DNA of 7,866 nucleotides, taken from Bacteroidales bacterium (GTDB lineage Bacteria > Bacteroidota > Bacteroidia > Bacteroidales > WCHB1-69). Of this stretch, positions 1 to 6,882 are shown one piece after another; position 1 is the stretch's first letter, and each line of letters begins with the position of its first letter. The notes under the pieces are model-generated. The model had not been told where the DNA came from and searched no databases. It saw nothing but the letters and a program-made list of their open reading frames with translations. The translations under genes were made by a program, and so were the position numbers. The stretch spans positions 4,533 to 12,398 of the forward strand of contig JAQUGA010000059.1 in NCBI GenBank assembly GCA_028684405.1, read 5' to 3'.

Positions 1-1517
1 AAACTAAGTTTTCCACTGGAATCTAAAATGTTGTTTTTAGAAGAATCGAGCAAGATTTCACGGTACATTTTGCCTTCGTTTTCGGTACCACTCAAAATAA
101 TGTTAAAGCTATCTTCAGGGAGAATGTCAATTAGTTTCTTGTAGTTTTTTAGTTCCCATTCTCGGGCGCTGCCTTTGGATTTTGGATGCAGTATTAGGTT
201 GAATTTGTCAGCATTTATAAAAGAGTCAACCAGAGGTGAAATTTTGGTTTTTGGGTGGAAACCTGTCAGTTCAGAATAATTGTTCAATGAAATGTCATTG
301 TAGCGAATTCCCAAAGAGGATAAAAGCTTGATATTTAGTTGTGATTCGTGAAGATGAGATTTTCTTCTGCCAAAATTTGACCATTGGTTGCAATATATAA
401 TATGATACCATCGGTGAATGTTTCCAATACGTTTTTTGATGTTTGCTTTGCAGGCAAGTTTTGCGATTTTTTTAAGAGGGAAAACATGAATGATAAAATC
501 CGCTTTTAGTTTTTTAAAAGATTCAATTTGTTCCTCCAAAGTTTGAGATTCCAATTCATCATAGTCGATAAATTCATCAATATAAATAGAATTGCGAACA
601 ATCTCTTTTGTGTATTTTCTTCCTAAAAAAAGCAAGGTCGATTGAGGATACATCTTTTTCAGGAAACCAGCCATTGGAAGCGTCAAAATAACATCGCCAA
701 TGCTATCCGTTCTGCTGATAATGATTCGTTTATGCTCATTTTTTTTTTGATTCAGCTCGAAAAGCTCTTTTGCTCGGGCGTATTTTAGATAGCTTGCAAA
801 AGAAGAAATCAATGCAATTCTGAAACCAGTATAACCATCCAGAAAACCTCTTTTTATAATATAATCTCGTAAAAACTTTATGGGACCCGAGAAAATAACT
901 TTCCATTGACTTGGTTTTTTTCCTTTTTCAAACAGTTCTTTGGAAGATATTTTGGTAAAATTTTCAATTTGTTTTAAATGATCTTCAATCGTATAATAGG
1001 AATAATGCAAGAGGTCGCCTTTGATTCTTTTTTTGCTTGCATTTTCCGAAACGTTTAGTTTTTCGTGGAGTGCACCGCCTTCCCAGCGAGCTTTGTTTTG
1101 TTTAAATAAACGTATTTTTCGGTCGGGGTACCATCCGGTGTGTTTTACCCATTTTCCACAATAATTGGTTAAACGATTCATTTCGTACCCATCGAATTCC
1201 CAGTTGGATTTAACTTTCAGAATTTCGTTTGTCAACTCTTCCGAAAGTGCTTCATCGGCATCCAAAGAGAGGATATAGTTGTGAGAAGCTTGGTCAATGG
1301 CAAAGTTTTTCTGTTCTGTATATCCTAAAAATTTTTGATACATAAATCTTACGCCATAGCTTTCACAAATTTCTTTTGTTTTGTCGGTCGAGCCAGAGTC
1401 AATCACCACAATTTCGTCGCAAACGGGCAATAAGCTTTTTATGCAACGTTCGATATTTCGTTCTTCATTAAGTGTAATAATAACACCGGAAATTTCAACA
1501 AGCTGATTTTGGCTCAT
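1..1517 (-). CDS. Two-module glycosyltransferase, GT2 (WaaE/LgtF-like) fused to GT9 (heptosyltransferase-like); 3' end missing
   Basis: The frame starts at ATG 1517 and stays open for 505 codons to the window edge. Residues 8-250 form a GT-A family 2 domain: nucleotide-binding start GVIITLNEERNIERC (11-25), VIDSGSTDKT (38-47), the DXD-type motif LDADE (85-89), and GGALHEKL (147-154), as in WaaE/LgtF-like sugar transferases of the lipopolysaccharide inner core. From residue 264 a family 9 (GT-B, WaaF/WaaC-like) domain begins, with SRTDSIGDVILTLP (268-281) and the donor-site motif HPKSKGSAREWELKNY (444-459). A GT9 domain is usually about 340 residues, so perhaps 90-100 are missing. The likely role is cytoplasmic assembly of lipopolysaccharide or lipooligosaccharide core from nucleotide-activated sugars; donor and acceptor cannot be read from the sequence. 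In my recollection these families are usually separate proteins. No in-frame Met lies between residues 113 and 282, so the GT9 part has no start of its own. The gene follows oxyR by 11 bp and is probably cotranscribed with it. Confidence 0.88.
   Translation of the reverse strand, partial: MSQNQLVEISGVIITLNEERNIERCIKSLLPVCDEIVVIDSGSTDKTKEICESYGVRFMYQKFLGYTEQKNFAIDQASHNYILSLDADEALSEELTNEILKVKSNWEFDGYEMNRLTNYCGKWVKHTGWYPDRKIRLFKQNKARWEGGALHEKLNVSENASKKRIKGDLLHYSYYTIEDHLKQIENFTKISSKELFEKGKKPSQWKVIFSGPIKFLRDYIIKRGFLDGYTGFRIALISSFASYLKYARAKELFELNQKKNEHKRIIISRTDSIGDVILTLPMAGFLKKMYPQSTLLFLGRKYTKEIVRNSIYIDEFIDYDELESQTLEEQIESFKKLKADFIIHVFPLKKIAKLACKANIKKRIGNIHRWYHIIYCNQWSNFGRRKSHLHESQLNIKLLSSLGIRYNDISLNNYSELTGFHPKTKISPLVDSFINADKFNLILHPKSKGSAREWELKNYKKLIDILPEDSFNIILSGTENEGKMYREILLDSSKNNILDSSGKLS
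739..748 (-). other. Ten-base homopolymer (A10 on the coding strand) at the GT2/GT9 module junction
   Basis: The plus strand has ten T residues, read as A10 in the glycosyltransferase gene, covering codons for Q257, K258, K259 and the start of N260. As written the frame passes straight from GT2 into GT9. With eleven A residues the reading becomes CAA AAA AAA AAA TGA, a stop exactly at the end of the GT2 module. With nine, the frame enters a short tail and stops after about 16 codons. It may be a site of transcriptional slippage, a mutation-prone tract, or just an AT-rich linker. Confidence 0.6.
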
Positions 1518-1528
1518 CTTTTTATATC

Positions 1529-2482
1529 TTATTCTGTTTTTTTAATATCGATGTCTAAAATTAGTTTTTTTGATGAATCTTTCATCTTTTTAGGAATAAC
1601 ATCCAAAATTTCATTTTTCAGGGCTTCCAGCATGCGTTTTTTGACAAAACTCTTGCTCACAATAAGTCCAATTTCCCTAACGGGTTCGGGATTACGGAAA
1701 TAGCGCACCATATTGGTTTGTTTAACGGAGAAATCGCTGATGGAAAGTTCGGGCAGCAAGGTGATTCCTTTTCCCGCTTCCACGATTTTTTTTAGGGTTT
1801 CGATGCTTCCAGTTTGGTAGTTTAATCGCGTGTCTGCAATGTGTTTTTGCAAGTCGTGACACAGATTAATGATTTGATTTCTAAAACAATGTCCTTCGTT
1901 GAGCAGCCATACGTCAGAAATGTTAATATCTTCCATCATAACCGTACTTTGTTTAGACAAAGGGTGTTTTTTTGAAACAAATGCCACCAGTGGTTCCCAA
2001 TATATGGGAGTTTCTATTAAATGAGCATCTCTTGTTGGAGTAGCCAAAATGCCACAATCGATAATTCCATTTTTAAGTTGTTCGAGAATTTGTGCCGTTG
2101 TTAGTTCGGAAATAGTGATGGTGACATCCGGATACTTTTCGATAAAATTCAACAAAAACAGGGGAACCAAATAGGGGGCGATGGTTGGAATAATTCCAAT
2201 GTGAAAATTACCGCCTAATATTCCTTTTTTATCCTTGATGATTTCTGTTATTCTGGCATGTTCTTTTAGCACTTCTCGAGCTTGGGCAATAACGCTGATG
2301 CCAATTTCAGTTGTTTCGATGGGTTTTTTTTGACGATCAAATAAAAGTACATCCAACTGTTCTTCCAGCTTTTGAATTTGCATGCTAAGCGTTGGTTGCG
2401 TAATAAAGCATTTATCGGCAGCATGTCCAAAACTTTTGTATGTATCTACCGCAACTATGTATTCTAACTGAGTTATGGTCAT
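1529..2482 (-). CDS. oxyR: OxyR, LysR-type hydrogen peroxide-responsive regulator
   Basis: This is a complete 317-residue LysR-family regulator (E. coli OxyR is 305). The winged helix-turn-helix occupies residues 1-60 (MTITQLEYIVAVDTYKSF, then ITQPTLSMQIQKLEEQL), followed by a linker helix and a two-lobed sensor domain from about residue 90. The OxyR-specific signature is GHCFRNQIINLC: C199 and C208 are nine residues apart, matching the peroxidatic and resolving cysteines of E. coli OxyR in spacing and numbering. The catalytic neighbours also appear conserved: T100 in GIIPT, H198, and R269 in EPVREIG, which fits E. coli R266. In that family, peroxide forms a C199-C208 disulfide and switches on catalase, peroxidase, Dps and iron-handling genes; none of these targets is in the window. 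The start at 2482 gives the canonical N-terminus and lies about 20 bases after a predicted transcription start. The gene diverges from pheT and sits directly upstream of the glycosyltransferase. The C-terminal tail (about 297-317) is lysine-rich. Confidence 0.93.
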   Translation of the reverse strand: MTITQLEYIVAVDTYKSFGHAADKCFITQPTLSMQIQKLEEQLDVLLFDRQKKPIETTEIGISVIAQAREVLKEHARITEIIKDKKGILGGNFHIGIIPTIAPYLVPLFLLNFIEKYPDVTITISELTTAQILEQLKNGIIDCGILATPTRDAHLIETPIYWEPLVAFVSKKHPLSKQSTVMMEDINISDVWLLNEGHCFRNQIINLCHDLQKHIADTRLNYQTGSIETLKKIVEAGKGITLLPELSISDFSVKQTNMVRYFRNPEPVREIGLIVSKSFVKKRMLEALKNEILDVIPKKMKDSSKKLILDIDIKKTE

Positions 2483-2508
2483 AGTGTGTTGTTTTCAATT
2501 TATTGATA

Positions 2509-2516
2509 CAAAGGTA
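2509..2516 (-). promoter_or_regulatory. Predicted oxyR promoter -7 element (TACCTTTG)
   Basis: On the minus strand TACCTTTG matches the Bacteroidota consensus TAnnTTTG. It would start transcription near 2503, leaving a leader of about 20 bases before the oxyR ATG. No TTG stands at the usual -33 distance; that position falls in a run of A/T (about 2530-2556). The -7 match is seen, promoter activity is inferred. Confidence 0.5.
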
Positions 2517-2615
2517 AGTTATTCAAAAAGAATAAAAAAATATTTTTTGTTTTTTGATAAAATGTCTCACTGTCATTCTCGGACGTTGATTTATTGGATC
2601 GATGAATATGAAGCC

Positions 2616-2673
2616 TAGTTGAAAAAGCTTGAACTAAATAAAACATTTTTCCGAAGCTTTCGAAGTCGGAAAA
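2616..2673. repeat. Two tandem hairpins in the oxyR-pheT divergent region
   Basis: The first inverted repeat pairs TAGTT (2616-2620) with AACTA (2632-2636) around a central AAGCTT. The second is stronger: TTTTCCGA (2647-2654) pairs perfectly with TCGGAAAA (2666-2673), with an inner CTT/AAG pairing around TCG. The second hairpin is upstream of both divergent promoters, so it may be a protein-binding site or a decayed terminator; neither is shown. AAGCTT occurs four times nearby (2625, 2654, 2692 and 2755). Confidence 0.45.
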
Positions 2674-2703
2674 GAATTAAATTAAATAAAAAAGCTTAAG
2701 TAG

Positions 2704-2734
2704 TTTGAGCTATCTCAAATTTTCTTTAATTTTG
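2704..2734 (+). promoter_or_regulatory. Predicted pheT promoter (TTTG, 19-bp spacer, TAATTTTG)
   Basis: TTTG at 2704-2707 is followed after 19 bases by TAATTTTG at 2727-2734. Both match the -33 TTTG and -7 TAnnTTTG elements of the Bacteroidota primary sigma factor, with spacing in the accepted range. Transcription would start near 2740, giving a leader of about 25 bases before the ATG at 2767. There is no room for a long leader-peptide attenuator, so regulation of the kind seen at E. coli pheST is unlikely. Confidence 0.7.
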
Positions 2735-2766
2735 CCAAATTCAAATAAAACAGAAAGCTTCATCTT

Positions 2767-5229
2767 ATGAAAATCTCATACAATTGGTTAAAAAAATATC
2801 TAGACTTTAATTTAAGTGTTTCCGAAACATCAGAAATTTTAACTGATATTGGGCTTGAAGTGGAGTCAATCGATCTGTATGAGCCAATTAAAGGCGGATT
2901 AGACGGTGTTTTGGTGGGCAAAGTATTGAAGTGTGTTAAACATCCAGATGCCGATAAATTACAGGTTACAAAAGTAGACGTTGGCATGAGTGAGCCTTTG
3001 CAAATTGTTTGCGGTGCTCCCAATGTGGCTGAAGGTCAGACTGTTTTGGTCGCTACGGTGGGTTCAAAGTTGTTCTTTTCGGATGGAAAAGAATTGCTTA
3101 TCAAGAAAGCAAAAATACGTGGAATTCCTTCCGAGGGAATGATTTGTGCCGAAGATGAATTAGGAATAGGAGAGTCTCACGAAGGAATTTTGGTGCTGCC
3201 AGATACATTTGAGGTAGGAACGAAAGCTTCAAAACTGTTTTTTACAGATAACGATTATGTTTTTGAAATTGGTTTAACTCCGAATCGTTCCGATGCGATG
3301 TCGCATTATGGTGTTGCACGAGATCTTGCGGCTGCTTTGACGATGCGGAAAAAGCAAGATTTTGTAGCAAAACTACCCGATGTTTTTGGATTCAAACCAG
3401 TGATTAAAAAAAATCCTATTAGCATTGTTATTGAAGATGTGGAAGGGTGTCCCAGATATGCCGGTGTGTTTTTTGAGAACATTACGGTGGGCGAATCTCC
3501 CGAATGGTTAAAATGTTTTATTACATCCCTGGGTATGAAACCCATTAATAATATTGTTGATATTTCAAATTTCGTAATGCTCGAAACAGGGCAGCCTTTG
3601 CATGCTTTTGATGCGAAAAAAATTACCGGTGATAAAATTGTAGTTCGAAAATCACAATCGAATGAGTTTGTAACCTTGGATGAGGTAAGTCGGAAGATGA
3701 ATGGACGAGAATTGATGATTTGTAATGAAAACGAAGAGATGTGTATGGCGGGCATTTTCGGTGGATTGGATTCGGGAGTAACCGTGAAAACGACTTCGAT
3801 TTTTTTGGAAAGTGCTTATTTTAATCCGGTTTCTGTTCGCAAAAGTGCTAAGTTTCATGGTTTAAAAACCGATTCCTCATTTCGTTTTGAACGTGGAGTA
3901 GACCCGGAAATGATTCCTTATGCTTTGCAAAGAGCCGCTTTGCTGATTTCAGAACTTTGTCCACAAGTGAAGTATTCACCGGTTCAGGATGTATATCCAG
4001 ATCCGATGCAAAGAGTGAAAATTAGTTGTTCTTTTAATCGAATTAATACTCTGATTGGTAAAGAAATTCCCGCTGAAAAAGTGATTTCGATATTGGAATT
4101 GTTGGATTTTGAAATATTCAATCTTGTCGAAAATGGTTTTGAAACATTTGCACCTTTATACCGAGTAGATGTTACCAGAGAAGCTGATGTGATAGAAGAA
4201 GTTTTGCGAATTTATGGATTTAATTCTATTGAAATTCCCGAAACCTTGAGTTATTCATTGATGTTTTCCGATAAAGTGAATCTTAAAAAAGAACGTCTAA
4301 AAGAAACGGTTTCAAGTTATTTGTCCTCAAATGGTTTTTACGAAGCCATGAATAACTCTTTGAGCAAATCAGAATACCTTGAGTTGTTTGATGTTATTAA
4401 AGCAAATGAATTGGTTAAAATCCTGAATCCTCTCAGCAAAGATTTGGAAATAATGAGACAATCTTTATTGCCAGGTTTATTGGAAAATGTATTGCTAAAT
4501 CAAAACTATCACCACGCTGATATTCGTTTGTTTGAATTTGGGAAAGAGTATCGTTCAAATCCTCTTTTTAGTAATTTGGATGTCCATAAAAAGTATGTAG
4601 AAAAAGAGGTTTTAGCTCTGGTAATGGCAGGAAATGAAAAACCAGAAAACTGGAAATTTTCCTCCTCAAAAATCGATTTTTTTACCTTAAAGTCGAACGT
4701 CGAAAAGATGATTCAATTTGCTGGATTAACTAAAAAGTTGACGGTAAAACAATTTTCCAGCAACACTTTTAAGGACGGGATTCAATATCTGGACTCTGCG
4801 AACAATGTAATTGCTTTTTGCGGTATTTTACATCTAAAAGTGGCCAAACATTTTGATATTAAGCAATCGGTTTATTATGCAGAAATTCGTTGGAAAAACT
4901 TCGCCGAAATGTCTGTAAAAAAATCTATAAAATACAATGATATCGTTAATTATCAGCCTGTTCGTCGTGACTTAGCACTTTTGTTAAACAGCCAAACAAC
5001 CTATGATGAGGTTTATGAGATTGCCAGCAAAACACTTGGTAAAACTGTACAGGAAATAAATATTTTTGATGTGTATGAAGGAGATAAACTTCCCGAAGGA
5101 AAAAAATCGTATGCTGTTAGTTTTATATTACAAGATAGTACCAAGACGATGACCGAAATGGAAATTACTTCGGCAATGGATAAATTGGTGAAGGCCTATC
5201 AGACTCAATTGCAAGCCGAGTTGCGATAA
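2767..5229 (+). CDS. pheT: Phenylalanine--tRNA ligase beta subunit
   Basis: This complete 820-residue protein is the beta chain of the cytoplasmic alpha2-beta2 phenylalanyl-tRNA synthetase, which charges tRNA-Phe and removes mischarged tyrosine. The start MKISYNWLKKYLD is the family's standard N-terminus. Domains in order: EMAP-type tRNA-binding OB fold (about 45-155, with KHPDADKLQVTKVDVG at 58-73 and VCGAPN at 81-86); B3/B4 editing domain (about 215-400, with LESAYFNP at 347-354 and KTDSSFRFERGVDP at 367-380); B5 domain (about 410-488, ending READVIEEVLRIYGF); a catalytic-like core (about 490-710); and a C-terminal ferredoxin-fold anticodon-binding domain (about 728-820, YQPVRRDLALLL). E348 and T368 are 20 residues apart, like the E. 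coli editing-site pair E334/T354 as I remember it. Length and domain order are normal. The partner pheS is not adjacent: upstream is the divergent oxyR and downstream an insertion sequence. It is therefore transcribed alone from the promoter at 2704-2734. Confidence 0.98.
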   Translation: MKISYNWLKKYLDFNLSVSETSEILTDIGLEVESIDLYEPIKGGLDGVLVGKVLKCVKHPDADKLQVTKVDVGMSEPLQIVCGAPNVAEGQTVLVATVGSKLFFSDGKELLIKKAKIRGIPSEGMICAEDELGIGESHEGILVLPDTFEVGTKASKLFFTDNDYVFEIGLTPNRSDAMSHYGVARDLAAALTMRKKQDFVAKLPDVFGFKPVIKKNPISIVIEDVEGCPRYAGVFFENITVGESPEWLKCFITSLGMKPINNIVDISNFVMLETGQPLHAFDAKKITGDKIVVRKSQSNEFVTLDEVSRKMNGRELMICNENEEMCMAGIFGGLDSGVTVKTTSIFLESAYFNPVSVRKSAKFHGLKTDSSFRFERGVDPEMIPYALQRAALLISELCPQVKYSPVQDVYPDPMQRVKISCSFNRINTLIGKEIPAEKVISILELLDFEIFNLVENGFETFAPLYRVDVTREADVIEEVLRIYGFNSIEIPETLSYSLMFSDKVNLKKERLKETVSSYLSSNGFYEAMNNSLSKSEYLELFDVIKANELVKILNPLSKDLEIMRQSLLPGLLENVLLNQNYHHADIRLFEFGKEYRSNPLFSNLDVHKKYVEKEVLALVMAGNEKPENWKFSSSKIDFFTLKSNVEKMIQFAGLTKKLTVKQFSSNTFKDGIQYLDSANNVIAFCGILHLKVAKHFDIKQSVYYAEIRWKNFAEMSVKKSIKYNDIVNYQPVRRDLALLLNSQTTYDEVYEIASKTLGKTVQEINIFDVYEGDKLPEGKKSYAVSFILQDSTKTMTEMEITSAMDKLVKAYQTQLQAELR

Positions 5230-5536
5230 TGTAGGTTAAAATTACAAACTATTATTTCTCTATTCTTTACTTATATCTCTTGCTTTTTACCCTTTATTGA
5301 TGCCCTTTTCATACTCCTTTCGATATGTTTTTCAATATTATTTGCACTTAAATATATGTGCATAGGAAATTTGTGTAGAAAATATTCACATTCTTTTGCT
5401 GTATTGATTAAATATTTTTTTATTTAATATTTTACACCTGATTATGTAACAGATGAAATGCCATAAAAGCTATTGGTAATTAGTCACTTAGTTGTTAATG
5501 GATGATGGTTTTCGTTTTTTCTGATAATCTTATTTT
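5230..5536. other. AT-rich non-coding gap between pheT and the insertion sequence
   Basis: I see no credible gene here on either strand. There is no GC-containing hairpin with a U-tract directly after the pheT stop, so its terminator is not identified. Two small inverted repeats are visible: TGCAC/GTGCA (5343-5347 with 5358-5362), and the all-AT ATTAAATA/TATTTAAT (5407-5414 with 5421-5428) around six T residues. The second could be a weak termination structure but is just as likely chance in such AT-rich DNA. Confidence 0.6.
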
Positions 5537-5556
5537 GATACTGCCCAAAAAAGTGT
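5537..5556 (+). repeat. Left terminal inverted repeat of the insertion sequence
   Basis: GATACTGCCCAAAAAAGTGT matches the complement of the right end, GGTAGTGTTCAAAAAAGTGT, at 16 of 20 positions, with an unbroken ten-base core AAAAAAGTGT. It lies 53 bases before the chosen transposase start, where an IS left end is expected. Confidence 0.82.
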
Positions 5557-5609
5557 ATAAAGCTCAAAAAATTACGATTTTTGTAGCACAAACAATAAAA
5601 ATTGAAATT

Positions 5610-6758
5610 ATGAACTTTACACAAGCACAAATTACGGAAATTTTAGATGAAATTGCAAATGGAAAAAATGGTTATCAAGAATTACTAAAGTTATCTTTAG
5701 AAAGCATTATGCGTTCAGAGCGTAATGAGTTTAATAAAGATAATGGTGATGTTAGTAATGGATTTCGATTAGGAAGCGTCTTGGGTCATGGCGGAAAGTT
5801 AGAATTGACCATTCCTAGGAGTCGACATCATAACTTTTATCCACTAATACTTGCATTAGTAAAAGAACAAAATGAAGAATGCAAAAACTTGGCTTATGAA
5901 CTATATTCTTCAGGTTTAACAACCGAGCAAATAGGCAATTTATTTGATAAAATATATGGGCATCAATACTCCAAATCATCAATAAGCAATATGATGAGCA
6001 ATGCAAAATCAGATATTGATTCCTGGTTAAAACGCAAATTGAATAAAAGATACCCAATTATATACATTGATGCAACGTATTGGCACACAAGGAGAGAAGA
6101 TAGTGTTAGTAGCGAAGCTTATTATACCATTTTGGCTGTTCGTGAAGATAGAACTAGAGAAGTTTTATCAGTCGTAAATCATCCAACAGAAGGAGCTTCA
6201 AACTGGCTGGAAATTTTCGAAGAATTAAAAGCTAGAGGATTAGAGGAAGTTAATTTAGTAGTAAGTGACGGATTACAAGGAATCGAAAATGTAATCGCAC
6301 AAGTATATCCAATGGCCATAGTTCAATTATGTACTGTTCATTTAACAAGAAATATACTTGCAAAAGTAAAACCATGTGATAAACAAATAATAGCAAAAGC
6401 AATGAGAGAGGTATTAGACCCTAGTGATCCTAATGACACTCCGATCAAGGGACATGAGAGATTTGTCGGTTTTATCAATCAATGGATTAAAAAATATCCA
6501 AGTTTAAAGAGCTATTTATCACCCAGAAATAAGTTGTATTTTAATTATCTGAATTATCATGTAGAAATTAGACGAATGATATATACAACAAATTGGATAG
6601 AACGCTTAAACAGAAACTACAAAAGAACTTTGAGGATGAGAAGTTCTATGCCTAGCCCTGAATCTGTGGTGTTTTTACTCGCAAGTGTAGCAACAAGAAG
6701 AAAAGAATATAACATGCCTATTTATCAATTTACCTATGAAACGAAATTATTTTACTAA
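5610..6758 (+). CDS. IS256-family (Mutator-type) DDE transposase
   Basis: The 382-residue transposase catalyses cut or copy-out movement of the surrounding element. The catalytic triad is visible: D154 in YIDATYWHTR, D220 in VVSDGLQGI and E331 in NWIERLNRNYKRTLRMR. The family's CTVHLTRN motif (241-248) follows the second aspartate, and an alpha-helical insertion lies between D2 and E. Residues 98-130 (SSGLTTEQIGNLF, then SKSSISNM) look like the helix-turn-helix that binds the ends. I chose ATG 5610 because it gives the usual N-terminus and length. The frame is also open upstream to ATG 5502, but that start would lie outside the element and translate across the left repeat. No frameshift or stop is seen and the triad is complete, so the protein may be active. 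The domestication alternative is unlikely because the ends are still recognisable. Confidence 0.95.
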   Translation: MNFTQAQITEILDEIANGKNGYQELLKLSLESIMRSERNEFNKDNGDVSNGFRLGSVLGHGGKLELTIPRSRHHNFYPLILALVKEQNEECKNLAYELYSSGLTTEQIGNLFDKIYGHQYSKSSISNMMSNAKSDIDSWLKRKLNKRYPIIYIDATYWHTRREDSVSSEAYYTILAVREDRTREVLSVVNHPTEGASNWLEIFEELKARGLEEVNLVVSDGLQGIENVIAQVYPMAIVQLCTVHLTRNILAKVKPCDKQIIAKAMREVLDPSDPNDTPIKGHERFVGFINQWIKKYPSLKSYLSPRNKLYFNYLNYHVEIRRMIYTTNWIERLNRNYKRTLRMRSSMPSPESVVFLLASVATRRKEYNMPIYQFTYETKLFY

Positions 6759-6762
6759 CTTT

Positions 6763-6782
6763 GTATTGAAAAAAAACAATAC
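6763..6782. repeat. Short perfect inverted repeat after the transposase stop
   Basis: GTATTG (6763-6768) and CAATAC (6777-6782) flank a run of eight A residues, starting four bases after the transposase stop. On the minus strand the loop is eight T residues. It may contribute to RNA stability or to limiting readthrough into the element, but no function is shown. Confidence 0.4.
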
Positions 6783-6790
6783 GTCTTAAA

Positions 6791-6827
6791 AAAGGAAAGT
6801 CCTAATGTTTTAATTAGGCTTTCTTTT
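6791..6827 (+). terminator. Rho-independent terminator of the transposase gene
   Basis: GAAAG (6795-6799) and CCTAAT (6801-6806) pair with ATTAGG (6813-6818) and CTTTC (6819-6823), with a single bulged T at 6800 and a six-base loop. The stem can extend through AAAG/TTTT to 6791 and 6827. The 3' arm ends in TTTT and the 5' arm begins with A residues, so it could work in both directions. It lies inside the IS, 33 bases after the transposase stop. Confidence 0.7.
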
Positions 6828-6862
6828 AAAGAATTTTAGATCGATTGTTTGAGTTGAAATAC

Positions 6863-6882
6863 ACACTTTTTTGAACACTACC
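6863..6882 (-). repeat. Right terminal inverted repeat of the insertion sequence
   Basis: Read on the minus strand from 6882 it is GGTAGTGTTCAAAAAAGTGT, matching the left end at 16 of 20 positions. The further base pattern AACTCAAACAAT (complement of 6844-6855) also resembles AGCTCAAAAAAT at 5561-5572, so homology probably reaches about 40 bp in from each end. Confidence 0.82.

Larger units (their letters stand above)
5537..6882 (+). mobile_element. Complete IS256-family insertion sequence, about 1,346 bp
   Basis: The element consists of one transposase gene between imperfect terminal inverted repeats (5537-5556 and 6863-6882, 16 of 20 matching) and has the usual length for the family. A second block of end homology lies slightly inward: 5561-5572 against the complement of 6844-6855, 10 of 12 matching. 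A terminator hairpin lies between the transposase stop and the right end. The family normally makes 8-9 bp target duplications, but the 8 bases outside each end (CTTATTTT on the left, AATATGAT on the right) do not match. The element sits between pheT and the exported-protein gene and interrupts no recognisable gene. Its exact ends could differ by one to three bases. Confidence 0.85.

Noticed and set aside
1509..1703. 64-codon plus-strand frame opposite the 3' end of oxyR and the start of the glycosyltransferase
   Set aside because: It lies antisense to well-supported coding sequence and has no recognisable features; it is a shadow of oxyR.
3306..3755. 149-codon minus-strand frame inside pheT
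   Set aside because: It is antisense to the conserved editing domain of pheT; its length follows from pheT codon use, and it has no promoter or family motifs.
5407..5428. All-AT inverted repeat as the pheT terminator
   Set aside because: It has no GC pairs, lies about 180 bases after the pheT stop, and such repeats are expected by chance in this composition.
5815..6057. 80-codon minus-strand frame inside the transposase gene
   Set aside because: It is antisense to the transposase helix-turn-helix region and has no independent support.
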